From positions 106,089 through 170,088 of the forward strand of contig CACOUL010000001.1 in NCBI GenBank assembly GCA_902630355.1: a stretch of DNA of 64,000 nt, read 5' to 3'. Source of the DNA: Planctomycetaceae bacterium (lineage in GTDB: Bacteria > Planctomycetota > Planctomycetia > Pirellulales > UBA7805). Below are positions 28,610-37,806 of the stretch, in pieces (within the stretch, counting starts at the first letter, position 1; the number at the start of each line of letters is the position of its first letter). Below the pieces are notes generated by a model, which had not been told where the DNA came from, did not search any database, and was given only the letters and a program-made list of their open reading frames with translations. The translations under genes were made by a program, and so were the position numbers.

Positions 28610-30373
28610 ATGAAACTGATCGATGCACTAAAAATCGCAGCGAGTGGGCCTGGCGACGGGGCCCCGGCAACGCGGATCGCGTTGATTTGCAGCTTTACAC
28701 CCTTGCATTTGGAAACGTTCCTAAAAGCGCACCTTCAGTTGCGGCGACCCGACACACACATTGAGTTATCGACCGGCCAATTCGGAGACCTGCAAGGCAA
28801 TCTTCAGCGCGCAAAGAGCACGAAGGCCGATGGGGCTGCGCTCGTCGTTGAATGGAGTGACCTCGACCTTCGCCTTGGTCTTCGCGAATCCGGGAGTTGG
28901 TCGCCCTCCAACCATGCCGACATGGTCGAGTCAGCATCGTTTCGATTGAGACTGCTTGAAGAAGAGCTAGCGCAACTCGCGGAGAGTTGTCCCGTAGCGA
29001 TCGCTCTCCCCACACTTCCATTTCCACCCGCAAGTCATACAAGCAATATAGAAATTAGTGACTTTGAGCTGTCACTGCGATCCCGGCTTGCGGATTTTGC
29101 GGTCAACTGCGCTTCCATCGCGCAGATCCGCGTGCTGAATTCACAACAACTGCATCACGTATCGCCGCTGGCGTCGCGATTGGATTTGCGATCAGAACTA
29201 AACAACGGCCATCCCTATCAGACAGACCACTGCGATCATTTAGCAAACCTGTTGACGCAGTTATTATTCCCCGCCGCGCCTAAAAAAGGCATCATCACGG
29301 ATCTCGATGACACACTCTGGAGCGGAATCCTCGGAGAGGTTGGCGTCGATGGCATCTCCTGGGGCATGGACGACCATAGTGGCGTGCATGCCCTCTACCA
29401 AAGACTGCTGGCCGCCCTCTCCGAAAGTGGCGTATTCGTGGGTGTCGCAAGCAAAAACGACTCCGAGTTGGTGGAGACTGCCATAGGTCGCGACGATTTA
29501 TTGATTCCGCGAGACGAACTCTGCCCCATTGAAGCCCACTGGAACCCGAAATCTACTTCTGTGCAGCGCATCCTCGACCGCTGGAACGTCGGTAGCGACA
29601 GTGTCGTATTTGTGGACGACAGCCCCATGGAACTGGCTGAGGTGAACGGCGTCTATCCGGACATTGAATGTCTTCAATTCACCAAAGATGATCCAAATGC
29701 CGTCAACAACCTTCTGTGCAGATTGCGAGATCTTTTCGGCAAATCGCAATTACAAAAGGAAGATCGACTTCGAGTTGCAAGTATGCGAAGTGCGGCACGA
29801 CTTCACGAAGCTTCCGAAGCAGGCACTGAATCGCACGAGGACTTCCTTTCAAAATCGCAGCCGGTCCTTAACATCCATTTCCAGCCCCGCCAGGATGATT
29901 CCCGGGCGATCGAACTGATCAACAAAACCAATCAATTTAATTTGAATGGAATCCGGCGATCCGAAGCGGAATGGCAACGGTCATTGGGCAGTCGGGATGC
30001 ATTTGTCATGAGCGCCTCGTACGAAGATAAGTTCGGGCCCCTTGGTACCATTACCGTCATGACCGGAGAGATTTTATCCGATAGACTAAAGGTTATTACG
30101 TGGGTCATGAGTTGTCGCGCGTTCGCCAGGCGAATCGAGCATCAGATGCTGCGAGTGGCGTTTGATCACTTTGCAGTATCCGAGATTGAGTTTGCCTACG
30201 AACCGACGTCGCGAAACCTGCCCCTGCGTGATTTTTTAATTAGCTTCAACGAGACCCTAGAAGAAGACGGTGGGCCGCTACGCCTGGAAAAGGGAGACTT
30301 TGATGCATCAAGTCCAGCGCTTTACCACACCGTCAACCTCATTGCTTCCGAGGAGAATCCATCATGTCAGTGA
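28610..30373 (+). CDS. FkbH-like protein (HAD phosphatase-type with C-terminal GNAT domain)
   Basis: FkbH-family proteins take the glyceryl group of 1,3-bisphosphoglycerate, remove phosphate and load the group on an acyl carrier protein. An SGNH-like N-terminal region of about 220 residues comes first. The HAD-IIIC core follows, with Asp231-Leu-Asp233-Asp-Thr235 in ITDLDDTLWSGILGEVG, then VGVASKNDSELV and FVDDSPMELAEV. A C-terminal acyltransferase-like domain (KTNQFNLNGIRRSEAEW, FGPLGTITVM) is present. The length of 587 residues fits the long form. The gene overlaps the ACP gene by ten bases, exactly as expected for an enzyme and its carrier. Confidence 0.88.
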   Translation: MKLIDALKIAASGPGDGAPATRIALICSFTPLHLETFLKAHLQLRRPDTHIELSTGQFGDLQGNLQRAKSTKADGAALVVEWSDLDLRLGLRESGSWSPSNHADMVESASFRLRLLEEELAQLAESCPVAIALPTLPFPPASHTSNIEISDFELSLRSRLADFAVNCASIAQIRVLNSQQLHHVSPLASRLDLRSELNNGHPYQTDHCDHLANLLTQLLFPAAPKKGIITDLDDTLWSGILGEVGVDGISWGMDDHSGVHALYQRLLAALSESGVFVGVASKNDSELVETAIGRDDLLIPRDELCPIEAHWNPKSTSVQRILDRWNVGSDSVVFVDDSPMELAEVNGVYPDIECLQFTKDDPNAVNNLLCRLRDLFGKSQLQKEDRLRVASMRSAARLHEASEAGTESHEDFLSKSQPVLNIHFQPRQDDSRAIELINKTNQFNLNGIRRSEAEWQRSLGSRDAFVMSASYEDKFGPLGTITVMTGEILSDRLKVITWVMSCRAFARRIEHQMLRVAFDHFAVSEIEFAYEPTSRNLPLRDFLISFNETLEEDGGPLRLEKGDFDASSPALYHTVNLIASEENPSCQ

Positions 30374-30606
30374 CAAAAACCCGGCTCGAGACTTGCTTTA
30401 CAGCCGTGTTTCCGATGCTCGATGCGGCTGATATCTCAACGGCCAGCAACGAAAATACCGAGGGGTGGGACTCGGTTGCCAGCATCACACTTTTCATGGT
30501 CATTGAAGAAGAATTTGGAGTCCATGTCCCCGAGGACGAGTTGGCCACCCTTACGTCATTCGAAACGATTTTCCGATGGCTGAGTAAAAACATCGCGGAC
30601 GAATAG
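30364..30606 (+). CDS. Acyl carrier protein
   Basis: An 80-residue stand-alone carrier protein. The phosphopantetheine attachment site is Ser37 in GWDSVASITLFMVIEEEFG. The helix-2 sequence and the acidic composition fit the family. It begins inside the last codons of the FkbH-like gene, so the two are coupled. The context indicates a dedicated carrier for the FkbH product (for example a glyceryl group) rather than the fatty-acid ACP. Confidence 0.9.
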   Translation: MSVTKTRLETCFTAVFPMLDAADISTASNENTEGWDSVASITLFMVIEEEFGVHVPEDELATLTSFETIFRWLSKNIADE

Positions 30607-30757
30607 GCCAGAATCCTTTGATTACTTTCCGCCGGAATCTTGCATGCCTTCGCGTTAAACAGGGCAATACCTTGCAGCGTCAACAACTACTGCATTACAA
30701 AACGCGCTCTTGCGGGTGAGTTTCGATTAATACTTCATCGGCGGGCAACCACAAGGC

Positions 30758-33313
30758 ATGCGTGATCAATTTATCTCCTCTGCCTACCGTAACGTGCGAT
30801 GCATTTGTTTTGTACTCATCGTAAGCACGCTGTCTGCACACCCATCCCTACGCGTCCTGGCCGATCCGCCTACACCTTCTGAACAACCCCCTGCTTTTGA
30901 AAGTGCACTACTAAGCGACACTCATCATTTTGCCAACAACCCTGCCATAGCAGCCAACGCAAACGATGAACTGAGCGCGGCGTGGGTCCGTCATTTCCCG
31001 GAGGAGGGTGACGAGATTGTTGCCTTGAAAACCTCGCATGACGCCATTGAGGTCATCACGCCAACCCGCGGGCAATACTTAAGGCCCGTGATTGCTTACG
31101 CCGGCAACCGTGTTCATTGCGTCTGGACTCAGACCGAACACGACAGACCGAGTACGATCTGGTACTCGGTCCGCGGCAGCGATGGGTGGTCGCCCCCAAC
31201 GCGTCTGCTACCAGAGGAGGTCCGCGCACATCAAAACCCGGAAATTGCATCCTCGACTGACGGAAGGATCGCCGTGGCCTTCCAACTCCATACCGGGGAG
31301 CAGTATGAAATCTTCGTCAAAGACCGACGAGGGACGCACGCGGTAAGCCGCCAAACAAAATCCACCAATACCTGGGACCCGACGATCACCTTTCTCGATG
31401 AGTCGTGGCACATCGCCTGGAGTAATTTTTTCGAGGGCGATTACGACATCTACTACCAATCGGAAAATAACACGAAATCACCGCAGCGTATTTCTTCGCG
31501 AGGCCAGTACGACCTGCATCCCTGGATTGCAGCATCCCCCGAGGGCAATCTCTGGGTTACCTGGGATGCGGTACACTTGCCGGGTCATGCAAATTCCGGG
31601 GCTACGACCATCACGGGCGCAAATCCGCAGCATGAAATTCCCTCCAACTACGGTGCCGGACAAAATTCGTGGATCGAGGTCCGCGTTATCGATTCCGATG
31701 GAAAATTGCGTACTCCGGGTGATCCCCGGGAGCAGATCGTGCCTCCCTCCGGTTACAAAACCGGGCACGCGGCGCTGCCGAAGATCACTGTGTCCCCCAA
31801 AGGAACCCCCTGGATCGTCTATCGCGCCCTGCATGACCAGCGCGGAAGCTGGCTCCCGAGCGGTGGCACCTCTTATTATTGGGACCTCATCGCCCGACCT
31901 TACCTTACGGATCACTGGGGGCCTGCTCGCCGGTTTGCCCACTCGGACGGCTATCTCGAAGAAGCCTCGCTTGCCCCAGGCGGCGAGGCAACGTGGGTCT
32001 GCTTTGGAGGAGAAGGGCGGGTCGGATCGCGTGAGCGGCTACTGCATGCACGAGAACACCAAAAAACAAAACAGCCCGATCCTCACAATCATCACAGCGA
32101 CTTTTTTGGCAAGGTGGGCTGTAATGGGGAGGTCTTTTTGACTCGCCTGCCTGACCTCCAGCATGGATCCACCACAGTGCTGGCCGATGCGGCACCCCTC
32201 CATGATCGCGACATGCCCTCGCGGTTGCCACAGGCACCTTATACGGTCGAGGTGGCTGGTAAACGCTACACGCTCTACTGGGGTGACACGCATCGCCATT
32301 CGAATGTTTCGCGATGTAGCGTGGGACTGGAACCCAGCCCTGATGATCTCTATCGCTACGGCGACGATATCTGTAACTACGACTTTTTTGCCCTCAGCGA
32401 TCACGGCGAGCAATTTCAGGACACAACGGCCGACAGCAGCCAATACTACTGGTGGCTCAACCTTAAGCTGGCCGACCTGTATCACATCCCCCGCCGGATG
32501 AGCGTGCTTTACAACTACGAGTGGACGATGGACTTTCCGCACGGGCACCACAACGTCCTCTTTCCGGGGCGGCCCACCCTGCGGATGGACCGTACGATGG
32601 CCGAATCGGACACCTTGGAGAAGGGATGGCAAACTTTACAGAACGCGGGGATGCGGGCGATGACAATCCCGCATACGCCGGCCGATCCCCGACAGGGAAC
32701 CGATTGGAGTATCCAGGATGACCGCTCTCGACGCGTCGTAGAGGTATTCCAATCGTGCCGTGGTTCTTACGAGCATGACGGTTGCCCGAGACAGTGGCAC
32801 AACTCGGGAAACAAGAAAGGGTTTTACTGGAAAGCGCTCGAAAAGGGCTACCACTTGGGAATCATTGCCAGTAGCGATCATGGCTACGGCGTGGCGTACG
32901 CCTGTGTCTACGCCGAAGAAAACACTCGGGAGGCGATCTGGCAGGCGATCTGGGATCGGCGGTGCTACGGATCGACTACCTACGGCCTGATTCTCGACGT
33001 ACGGAGTGGCGAGCATATGATGGGTGAGGCGTGGGCAAGCCGAGAGAGTCCTCAGATCGACATTTACACCGAGGGCCCGGTGCCGATTCGCTCGATAGAA
33101 ATCATCGGTCGTTCCCAAATACTCCACGCCGTAGGTAGCGAGGAACAACCGCTCGGCAAACTCAGTCACCGCCTCCGCTGGACCGATCCCGATTTTGAAT
33201 CCCAGCAGACCGAACAGTGGTATTACGTCCGCGTCATTCTCCAGAACGACGAAATCGCCTGGTCGAGTCCGCTCTGGGTCACCCCCGCACGGGAGGGGAG
33301 TCCTGGAAAATAA
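30758..33313 (+). CDS. Secreted DUF3604/PHP-like protein with N-terminal propeller-like domain
   Basis: An 851-residue secreted protein with a signal peptide (CFVLIVSTLSAHPSLRVLA). Residues about 50-430 contain repeated WD/beta-strand motifs such as IRYSVRGSDGWSPPTRLL and TWDPTITFLDESWHIAWSN, which suggest a beta-propeller. From about residue 500 the sequence matches DUF3604, a PHP-like metal-dependent domain: YWGDTHRHSNVS, FALSDHGEQF, TIPHTPADP and GIIASSDHGYG supply the His and Asp ligands expected of a phosphoesterase-type metal centre. The substrate is unknown. The gene stands apart from the ACP gene (151 bases) and upstream of the PEP-CTERM gene. Confidence 0.8.
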   Translation: MRDQFISSAYRNVRCICFVLIVSTLSAHPSLRVLADPPTPSEQPPAFESALLSDTHHFANNPAIAANANDELSAAWVRHFPEEGDEIVALKTSHDAIEVITPTRGQYLRPVIAYAGNRVHCVWTQTEHDRPSTIWYSVRGSDGWSPPTRLLPEEVRAHQNPEIASSTDGRIAVAFQLHTGEQYEIFVKDRRGTHAVSRQTKSTNTWDPTITFLDESWHIAWSNFFEGDYDIYYQSENNTKSPQRISSRGQYDLHPWIAASPEGNLWVTWDAVHLPGHANSGATTITGANPQHEIPSNYGAGQNSWIEVRVIDSDGKLRTPGDPREQIVPPSGYKTGHAALPKITVSPKGTPWIVYRALHDQRGSWLPSGGTSYYWDLIARPYLTDHWGPARRFAHSDGYLEEASLAPGGEATWVCFGGEGRVGSRERLLHAREHQKTKQPDPHNHHSDFFGKVGCNGEVFLTRLPDLQHGSTTVLADAAPLHDRDMPSRLPQAPYTVEVAGKRYTLYWGDTHRHSNVSRCSVGLEPSPDDLYRYGDDICNYDFFALSDHGEQFQDTTADSSQYYWWLNLKLADLYHIPRRMSVLYNYEWTMDFPHGHHNVLFPGRPTLRMDRTMAESDTLEKGWQTLQNAGMRAMTIPHTPADPRQGTDWSIQDDRSRRVVEVFQSCRGSYEHDGCPRQWHNSGNKKGFYWKALEKGYHLGIIASSDHGYGVAYACVYAEENTREAIWQAIWDRRCYGSTTYGLILDVRSGEHMMGEAWASRESPQIDIYTEGPVPIRSIEIIGRSQILHAVGSEEQPLGKLSHRLRWTDPDFESQQTEQWYYVRVILQNDEIAWSSPLWVTPAREGSPGK

Positions 33314-33512
33314 TTTTTAGCCTTGCACACCGCACTCCTTGGATAACGGCGTCCATGAGCGGAACATTTTTATCTTCACGCGAAAAAACATGACGATGCA
33401 AACGAAATTCTCGCATTGCTCTTCACTCTGATCTACCATAGAAGGCATCGGTAGCACTCGCCTGCCGGTTCTGCTGCCCAACCAACGTGGTGTCCCTTGA
33501 GGGGAGTCGCTC

Positions 33513-35024
33513 GTGAATCAATCGTTGCTTCGTATCTCTCTTTGCCTTACATGTCTTATGGCATGGACGGTCGCTGCGCGGGCCATCGATCAGACCCCGA
33601 GTTTCTCTTCGGTGACCAAATGGGACCGCGATTACAACATCAAGGTCAAACCCTACTCGATGGGCGCCGCATCGGTGCCGGGCCTCCAGTCCTTTGCGGC
33701 CGGCCACCTCGGCAGTGAGTGGTTGGTCATTGCCGGAAAAACGGGCGGCATGCACTCTTTCGAATCCGGTAACACCTCCGCGTGGGTGATCGATCCGGTC
33801 ACTCGGCAGGTCTGGGGGCGCAAGCTGGATGACCCGCTGAGCGGGCTGAGTCAGGGAGCAATCTATTCTTTATCTTCCAGTAACCCGCAGTCCTACCAAC
33901 GCGACGAGACGCTCTTCATCACGGGCGGATACGTCTATGAAACGTCCATCGATAACTTCACAACCTACAACGCCCTGACGGCCGTAAACCTCCCTGAACT
34001 GATCGACTGGGTTAAAGCGGCCGGCAGCACCATGCCGACCAACACGATTCTGCAGACACCCGGGGCGATGGGGACCGATTATGAGGGAGGACTCTTCCAG
34101 GTCACCGGCGGTGGGATGCTGGAGGTCGACGGCCAAACGCAAATCATCTTTGGCCAGATGTACGAGGGCCACTATATGCACGACGGTAGCTACCAAAAAT
34201 ACACCTCGCAGGTCCGAACGTTCGATATCGATTACGATCACGCCACCGGATCGCTCGGCTATTCCAATGCAGCAGTGCATCCCGCCGACGGCGATCCCTC
34301 CCAGTTCATGCGCCGCGACCTCAACACATTTTCGGCCCTCTCTAAGGACAGCGGTGGAGACGACCAACTCAGCAATATTGCGCTCTCGGGAGTCTTTTAT
34401 GCCGGCTCCGGCATCTGGACCGTACCGGTAGAAATCAGCCCGACGGGGATTCCCTCCATGCAGGACCCTGCCACCGATCCCTCCGTATTCAAACAGGCAC
34501 TCAATGGTTACGAATGTGCCAAGTTAGGCCTCTATTCGTCGACCAGCGGCGAAATGACCGAAGTCCTCTTCGGTGGCATCACCGCCAACGAATTTGTCAA
34601 CGATCCCGCCGCAGGAAATATTGTCTATCGCCCCAGCTTTCCCTTCACCAATCAGATTTCCGGAGTCACCATCGATCCAAACGGCGAGTACAGTCAATCC
34701 TATCTGGGTGACTATCCATGGCTCGATAGCCCCGCTGGAACTCGTTATCTGTTTGGCTCCAATGCTGAGTTCTTCCCCAGTGCTGAAATTGCGCTACTGG
34801 AGGGCAACATTATCGATCTTGATGCCATCGAGGGGCGAACCCTGCTTGGCTATATCTATGGCGGTATCGCCGCAGGCGGACCGAACGGCGGGTTCAGTGG
34901 CAATTCGATCGCCTCTTCCCAGGTTTTCACGGTCGAGTTGGTGCCCGTTCCCGAACCGGCCAGTCTATGGTTAATCTTCCTGGGAATCGCAATCCTTGGC
35001 ACCCGCTGGCGCCGCCGACGTTAA
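33513..35024 (+). CDS. PEP-CTERM-sorted secreted protein of unknown function
   Basis: A 503-residue exported protein. GTG at 33513 follows GAGGGGAG and gives a signal peptide (LRISLCLTCLMAWTVAARA). The C-terminus has the complete PEP-CTERM tripartite signal: VPEP near residue 477, a hydrophobic segment (SLWLIFLGIAILG) and a final Arg-rich run (RWRRRR). An exosortase should remove the tail and deliver the protein to the cell surface or matrix. The body is beta-rich, with repeated Gly/Asp-rich turns and a motif DPVTRQVWGRKLDDPLSGLS; I recognise no enzyme family. No exosortase gene is in the window. Confidence 0.8.
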   Translation: MNQSLLRISLCLTCLMAWTVAARAIDQTPSFSSVTKWDRDYNIKVKPYSMGAASVPGLQSFAAGHLGSEWLVIAGKTGGMHSFESGNTSAWVIDPVTRQVWGRKLDDPLSGLSQGAIYSLSSSNPQSYQRDETLFITGGYVYETSIDNFTTYNALTAVNLPELIDWVKAAGSTMPTNTILQTPGAMGTDYEGGLFQVTGGGMLEVDGQTQIIFGQMYEGHYMHDGSYQKYTSQVRTFDIDYDHATGSLGYSNAAVHPADGDPSQFMRRDLNTFSALSKDSGGDDQLSNIALSGVFYAGSGIWTVPVEISPTGIPSMQDPATDPSVFKQALNGYECAKLGLYSSTSGEMTEVLFGGITANEFVNDPAAGNIVYRPSFPFTNQISGVTIDPNGEYSQSYLGDYPWLDSPAGTRYLFGSNAEFFPSAEIALLEGNIIDLDAIEGRTLLGYIYGGIAAGGPNGGFSGNSIASSQVFTVELVPVPEPASLWLIFLGIAILGTRWRRRR

Positions 35025-35126
35025 TTTGCACTCTGCACGCGACTCCTCGCAGCGTGCGTACGGTACCGGAAATCTTCGGATGACCTTACAATAGAAGGGG
35101 TTCCAATCTCCCGAGGTTCGCAGCCG

Positions 35127-36830
35127 ATGTTTGCTCCACGTCTCCTTGCCGTGCTCTTCGCATTGTGGATAGCTACGCCTCTGGCGGCCGACGACCGCGT
35201 GCCCAATATTCTCATCGTGATGGTCGATGACATGGGCTATTCCGACCTCGGTTGCTACGGTGGCGAAATCCAAACGCCGCACCTCGACACCCTTGCGGCA
35301 GACGGCCTGCGATTTTCTGCCTTTTATAATACGGGCCGCTGCTGTCCGACGCGTGCGTCACTGCTGACCGGCTTGTATCCGCATCAGACCGGGGTCGGCA
35401 AGATGACCTTTGAAGAGAATCGACCCGGTTACCGCGGGTTTCTTCAGCCTCACTGCGTAACGATTGCCGAAGTGCTCCGCGATCGCGGCTACGACACGGG
35501 CATGGTCGGTAAGTGGCACCTCTCGCAGACGAATATGGGCCCGAGGCACATGCGCAACTTGAACAACCAGGTCATCCTCAAGGAGTTTTCCGACCCTGCC
35601 ACCTACCCGGTGGGTCGCGGCTTCGATTCACATTACGGAATCGTCTGGGGGGTGATCAACCATTTCGATCCATTCACGCTCGTGCGCGGCACAACGCCCG
35701 TTGAGTCCGTGCCGGACGACTACTATGCAACAGACGCGTTCACAGACGAAGCGGTAAAGCAAATTGAAAACTATGCCACCACCGACAAACCATTCTTTCT
35801 CTATGTGGCATACACCGCACCCCACTGGCCGCTGCATGCGAGAGACGAGGATATAGCCCGCTATGCGGATACCTATCGGGACGGTTGGCAGGCGATCCGC
35901 GAGGCGCGCCATCAGCGACAAGTCGCAATGCGACTCTTTGGCGACTCACCCGCACCGCTCAGTCCCCGTCACGATGCGCACGCCGCCTGGAAAGATGAAC
36001 CGAAACAGGACTGGGAGATGCGTGCCATGGCGGTCCATGCAGCGATGATCGATCGAGTCGATCATGGCGTCGGCCAAATCGTCGCATCGCTTAAAAACAC
36101 GAATCAACTCGAGAACACGCTGATTTTTTTCCTCTCCGACAATGGCGCAAGTCCCGAGCGGCCCGGCGTTCCGGGCTTCGACCGTTACAGCGAGACGCGG
36201 GACGGGGAGCATGTCACCTATTTCGGCGCCGGAAAACCGCGCGATATCCTCCCGGGTGGCGAGTTGACCTGTGCCGGTATCGGTGCCCGCTGGGCCAACG
36301 TGGCCAACACACCCTTTCGATACTGGAAGGGCAATCAGCACGAGGGAGGCATTCGCACACCGCTGATCGTCCACTGGCCCGCCAGACTGTCGGTTGAGCC
36401 CGGCACGATCACGCAACAGGACGGACACGTGATGGATATTGCGGCGACCTGCCTCGATGCCGCCGGTGCCGCGTACCCCCGCCGCTATCGGAACCGTGAG
36501 ATTACACCACTGGAGGGCAAAAGCCTGATGCCGATTCTCGAGGGAAGAGCCCGCGGCGGACACCCTCAACTCTTCTTTGAACACTATGGACACAAAGCAG
36601 TACGCGAAGGACCGCTTAAACTGGTGGCCGACGAAGAAGGCCCCTGGCGGCTCTATGATCTGGGACGGGACAAATGCGAATTGAATGATCTCGCGGAAGA
36701 GCAACCGGCAACCGTCGAGCGACTCGCTGGCGACTGGACGCGGTGGGCACGTAGGACCGGTGCGATCGATCCGCTGCCTGACCCATCCGAGGTGTCACTC
36801 GGCACAGGACCTCAGCATGGTGCAAAATAA
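35127..36830 (+). CDS. Formylglycine-dependent sulfatase (arylsulfatase type)
   Basis: An exported S1-type sulfatase of 567 residues with a signal peptide (LLAVLFALWIATPLAADD). The formylglycine motif is Cys72-Cys-Pro-Thr-Arg in RCCPTRASLLTG, and calcium ligands are Asp34 and Asp35 in VMVDDMGYSD. VGKWHLS and the late FLSDNGAS segment complete the active site. It should remove sulfate from an ester, most likely a sulfated algal or plant polysaccharide, as is typical of planctomycetes. It needs a formylglycine-generating enzyme, which is not in this window. The stop codon lies inside the start of the PfkB gene, so the pair is coupled. Confidence 0.93.
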   Translation: MFAPRLLAVLFALWIATPLAADDRVPNILIVMVDDMGYSDLGCYGGEIQTPHLDTLAADGLRFSAFYNTGRCCPTRASLLTGLYPHQTGVGKMTFEENRPGYRGFLQPHCVTIAEVLRDRGYDTGMVGKWHLSQTNMGPRHMRNLNNQVILKEFSDPATYPVGRGFDSHYGIVWGVINHFDPFTLVRGTTPVESVPDDYYATDAFTDEAVKQIENYATTDKPFFLYVAYTAPHWPLHARDEDIARYADTYRDGWQAIREARHQRQVAMRLFGDSPAPLSPRHDAHAAWKDEPKQDWEMRAMAVHAAMIDRVDHGVGQIVASLKNTNQLENTLIFFLSDNGASPERPGVPGFDRYSETRDGEHVTYFGAGKPRDILPGGELTCAGIGARWANVANTPFRYWKGNQHEGGIRTPLIVHWPARLSVEPGTITQQDGHVMDIAATCLDAAGAAYPRRYRNREITPLEGKSLMPILEGRARGGHPQLFFEHYGHKAVREGPLKLVADEEGPWRLYDLGRDKCELNDLAEEQPATVERLAGDWTRWARRTGAIDPLPDPSEVSLGTGPQHGAK

Positions 36831-37746
36831 GGGCCTGCAAATTGTCGGCCTCGGCGAGGCGGTATTCGATGTTTTCGACGAAGAAACCATCCTCGGTGGC
36901 GCACCTCTCAACGTTGCAGCGTGTGCCCATCAATGCGTCGCGGGGGCAGGGGGGGCAGGAATCGTTGCGAGTCGCGTCGGCCGCGATGCGCTGGGCCGCC
37001 AACTGATCCGCGACTTTGAATCGCGGAACATGGAAACAAAGTACATCCAAATCGACGACGATCGACCGACCGGTACGGTCCTCGTTTCGCTGGAAGATAA
37101 CCAGCCTCACTATGAAATCTGCAAACCCGCTGCGTGGGATGCACTGCAAATGGATCGTCGCTGGGTCGAACTGGCCAGTCGCTGCGATGCGGTCTGCTTT
37201 GGCACCCTGGCCCAGCGAAGCGCTGTTTCGCGTGAAGCGATTGAACGTTTTTTAGCATCCGCTTCCGGCGCGCTGCGGCTGCTGGATATCAATCTACGGC
37301 AGGAGTTCTACTCGCCTTCCATCCTTGATATGTGCCTCGAACGGGCATCGGCTGCGAAACTCAATGAAGAGGAGCTCAAAATTATCGCTCCGCTACTGAA
37401 TCTTGAAACGTCGAATCGCGACGCGGCATGCACGCAACTTCTTCAAAAATATGAGCTCACTTTTGTTGCCCTCACACGGGGAGAGCAGGGCATCGAACTG
37501 CATCACTCCTCGGGAATGGCCCAAACATCCGCCGCATCGTATCCCAAGCAACCGCACGCAGACACCGTGGGTGCCGGCGATGCCGCAGCCGTCGGACTGA
37601 TGATCGGGACCTGCCTCGGCTATTCTCCCGACGAGACGCTCGAGTTGGCAACCCATCTCGGAGGATATCTGGCGTCCGTTCCCGGGGCGACACCAAAATT
37701 GCCGGCAGAGTTGATTCGGCGGGTCGGACTCGCTCGGACCGATTGA
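36817..37746 (+). CDS. PfkB-family carbohydrate kinase
   Basis: A ribokinase-type sugar kinase of 309 residues. ATG at 36817 overlaps the sulfatase stop by fourteen bases and gives an N-terminus (GLQIVGLGEAVFDVFDE) matching the family. The catalytic base is Asp255 in ADTVGAGDAAAVGL, where the usual GAGDAF reads GAGDAA. FLASASGALRLLDINLRQEFY gives the middle of the sugar site. The closest resemblance is to fructokinase-like members, but the sugar cannot be fixed from sequence alone. Its coupling to a sulfatase suggests phosphorylation of a sugar released from a sulfated polymer. Confidence 0.87.
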   Translation: MVQNKGLQIVGLGEAVFDVFDEETILGGAPLNVAACAHQCVAGAGGAGIVASRVGRDALGRQLIRDFESRNMETKYIQIDDDRPTGTVLVSLEDNQPHYEICKPAAWDALQMDRRWVELASRCDAVCFGTLAQRSAVSREAIERFLASASGALRLLDINLRQEFYSPSILDMCLERASAAKLNEEELKIIAPLLNLETSNRDAACTQLLQKYELTFVALTRGEQGIELHHSSGMAQTSAASYPKQPHADTVGAGDAAAVGLMIGTCLGYSPDETLELATHLGGYLASVPGATPKLPAELIRRVGLARTD

Positions 37747-37806
37747 CTCGTCGTGCGGTTTGCCCGACCATTGGGCTTTCCCTTTCTTCCATACGGCACA
37801 AAATCG

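Noticed and set aside
36685..36816. Upstream extension of the PfkB kinase
   Set aside because: These codons overlap the sulfatase end in another frame; the conserved N-terminus starts at the ATG at 36817.
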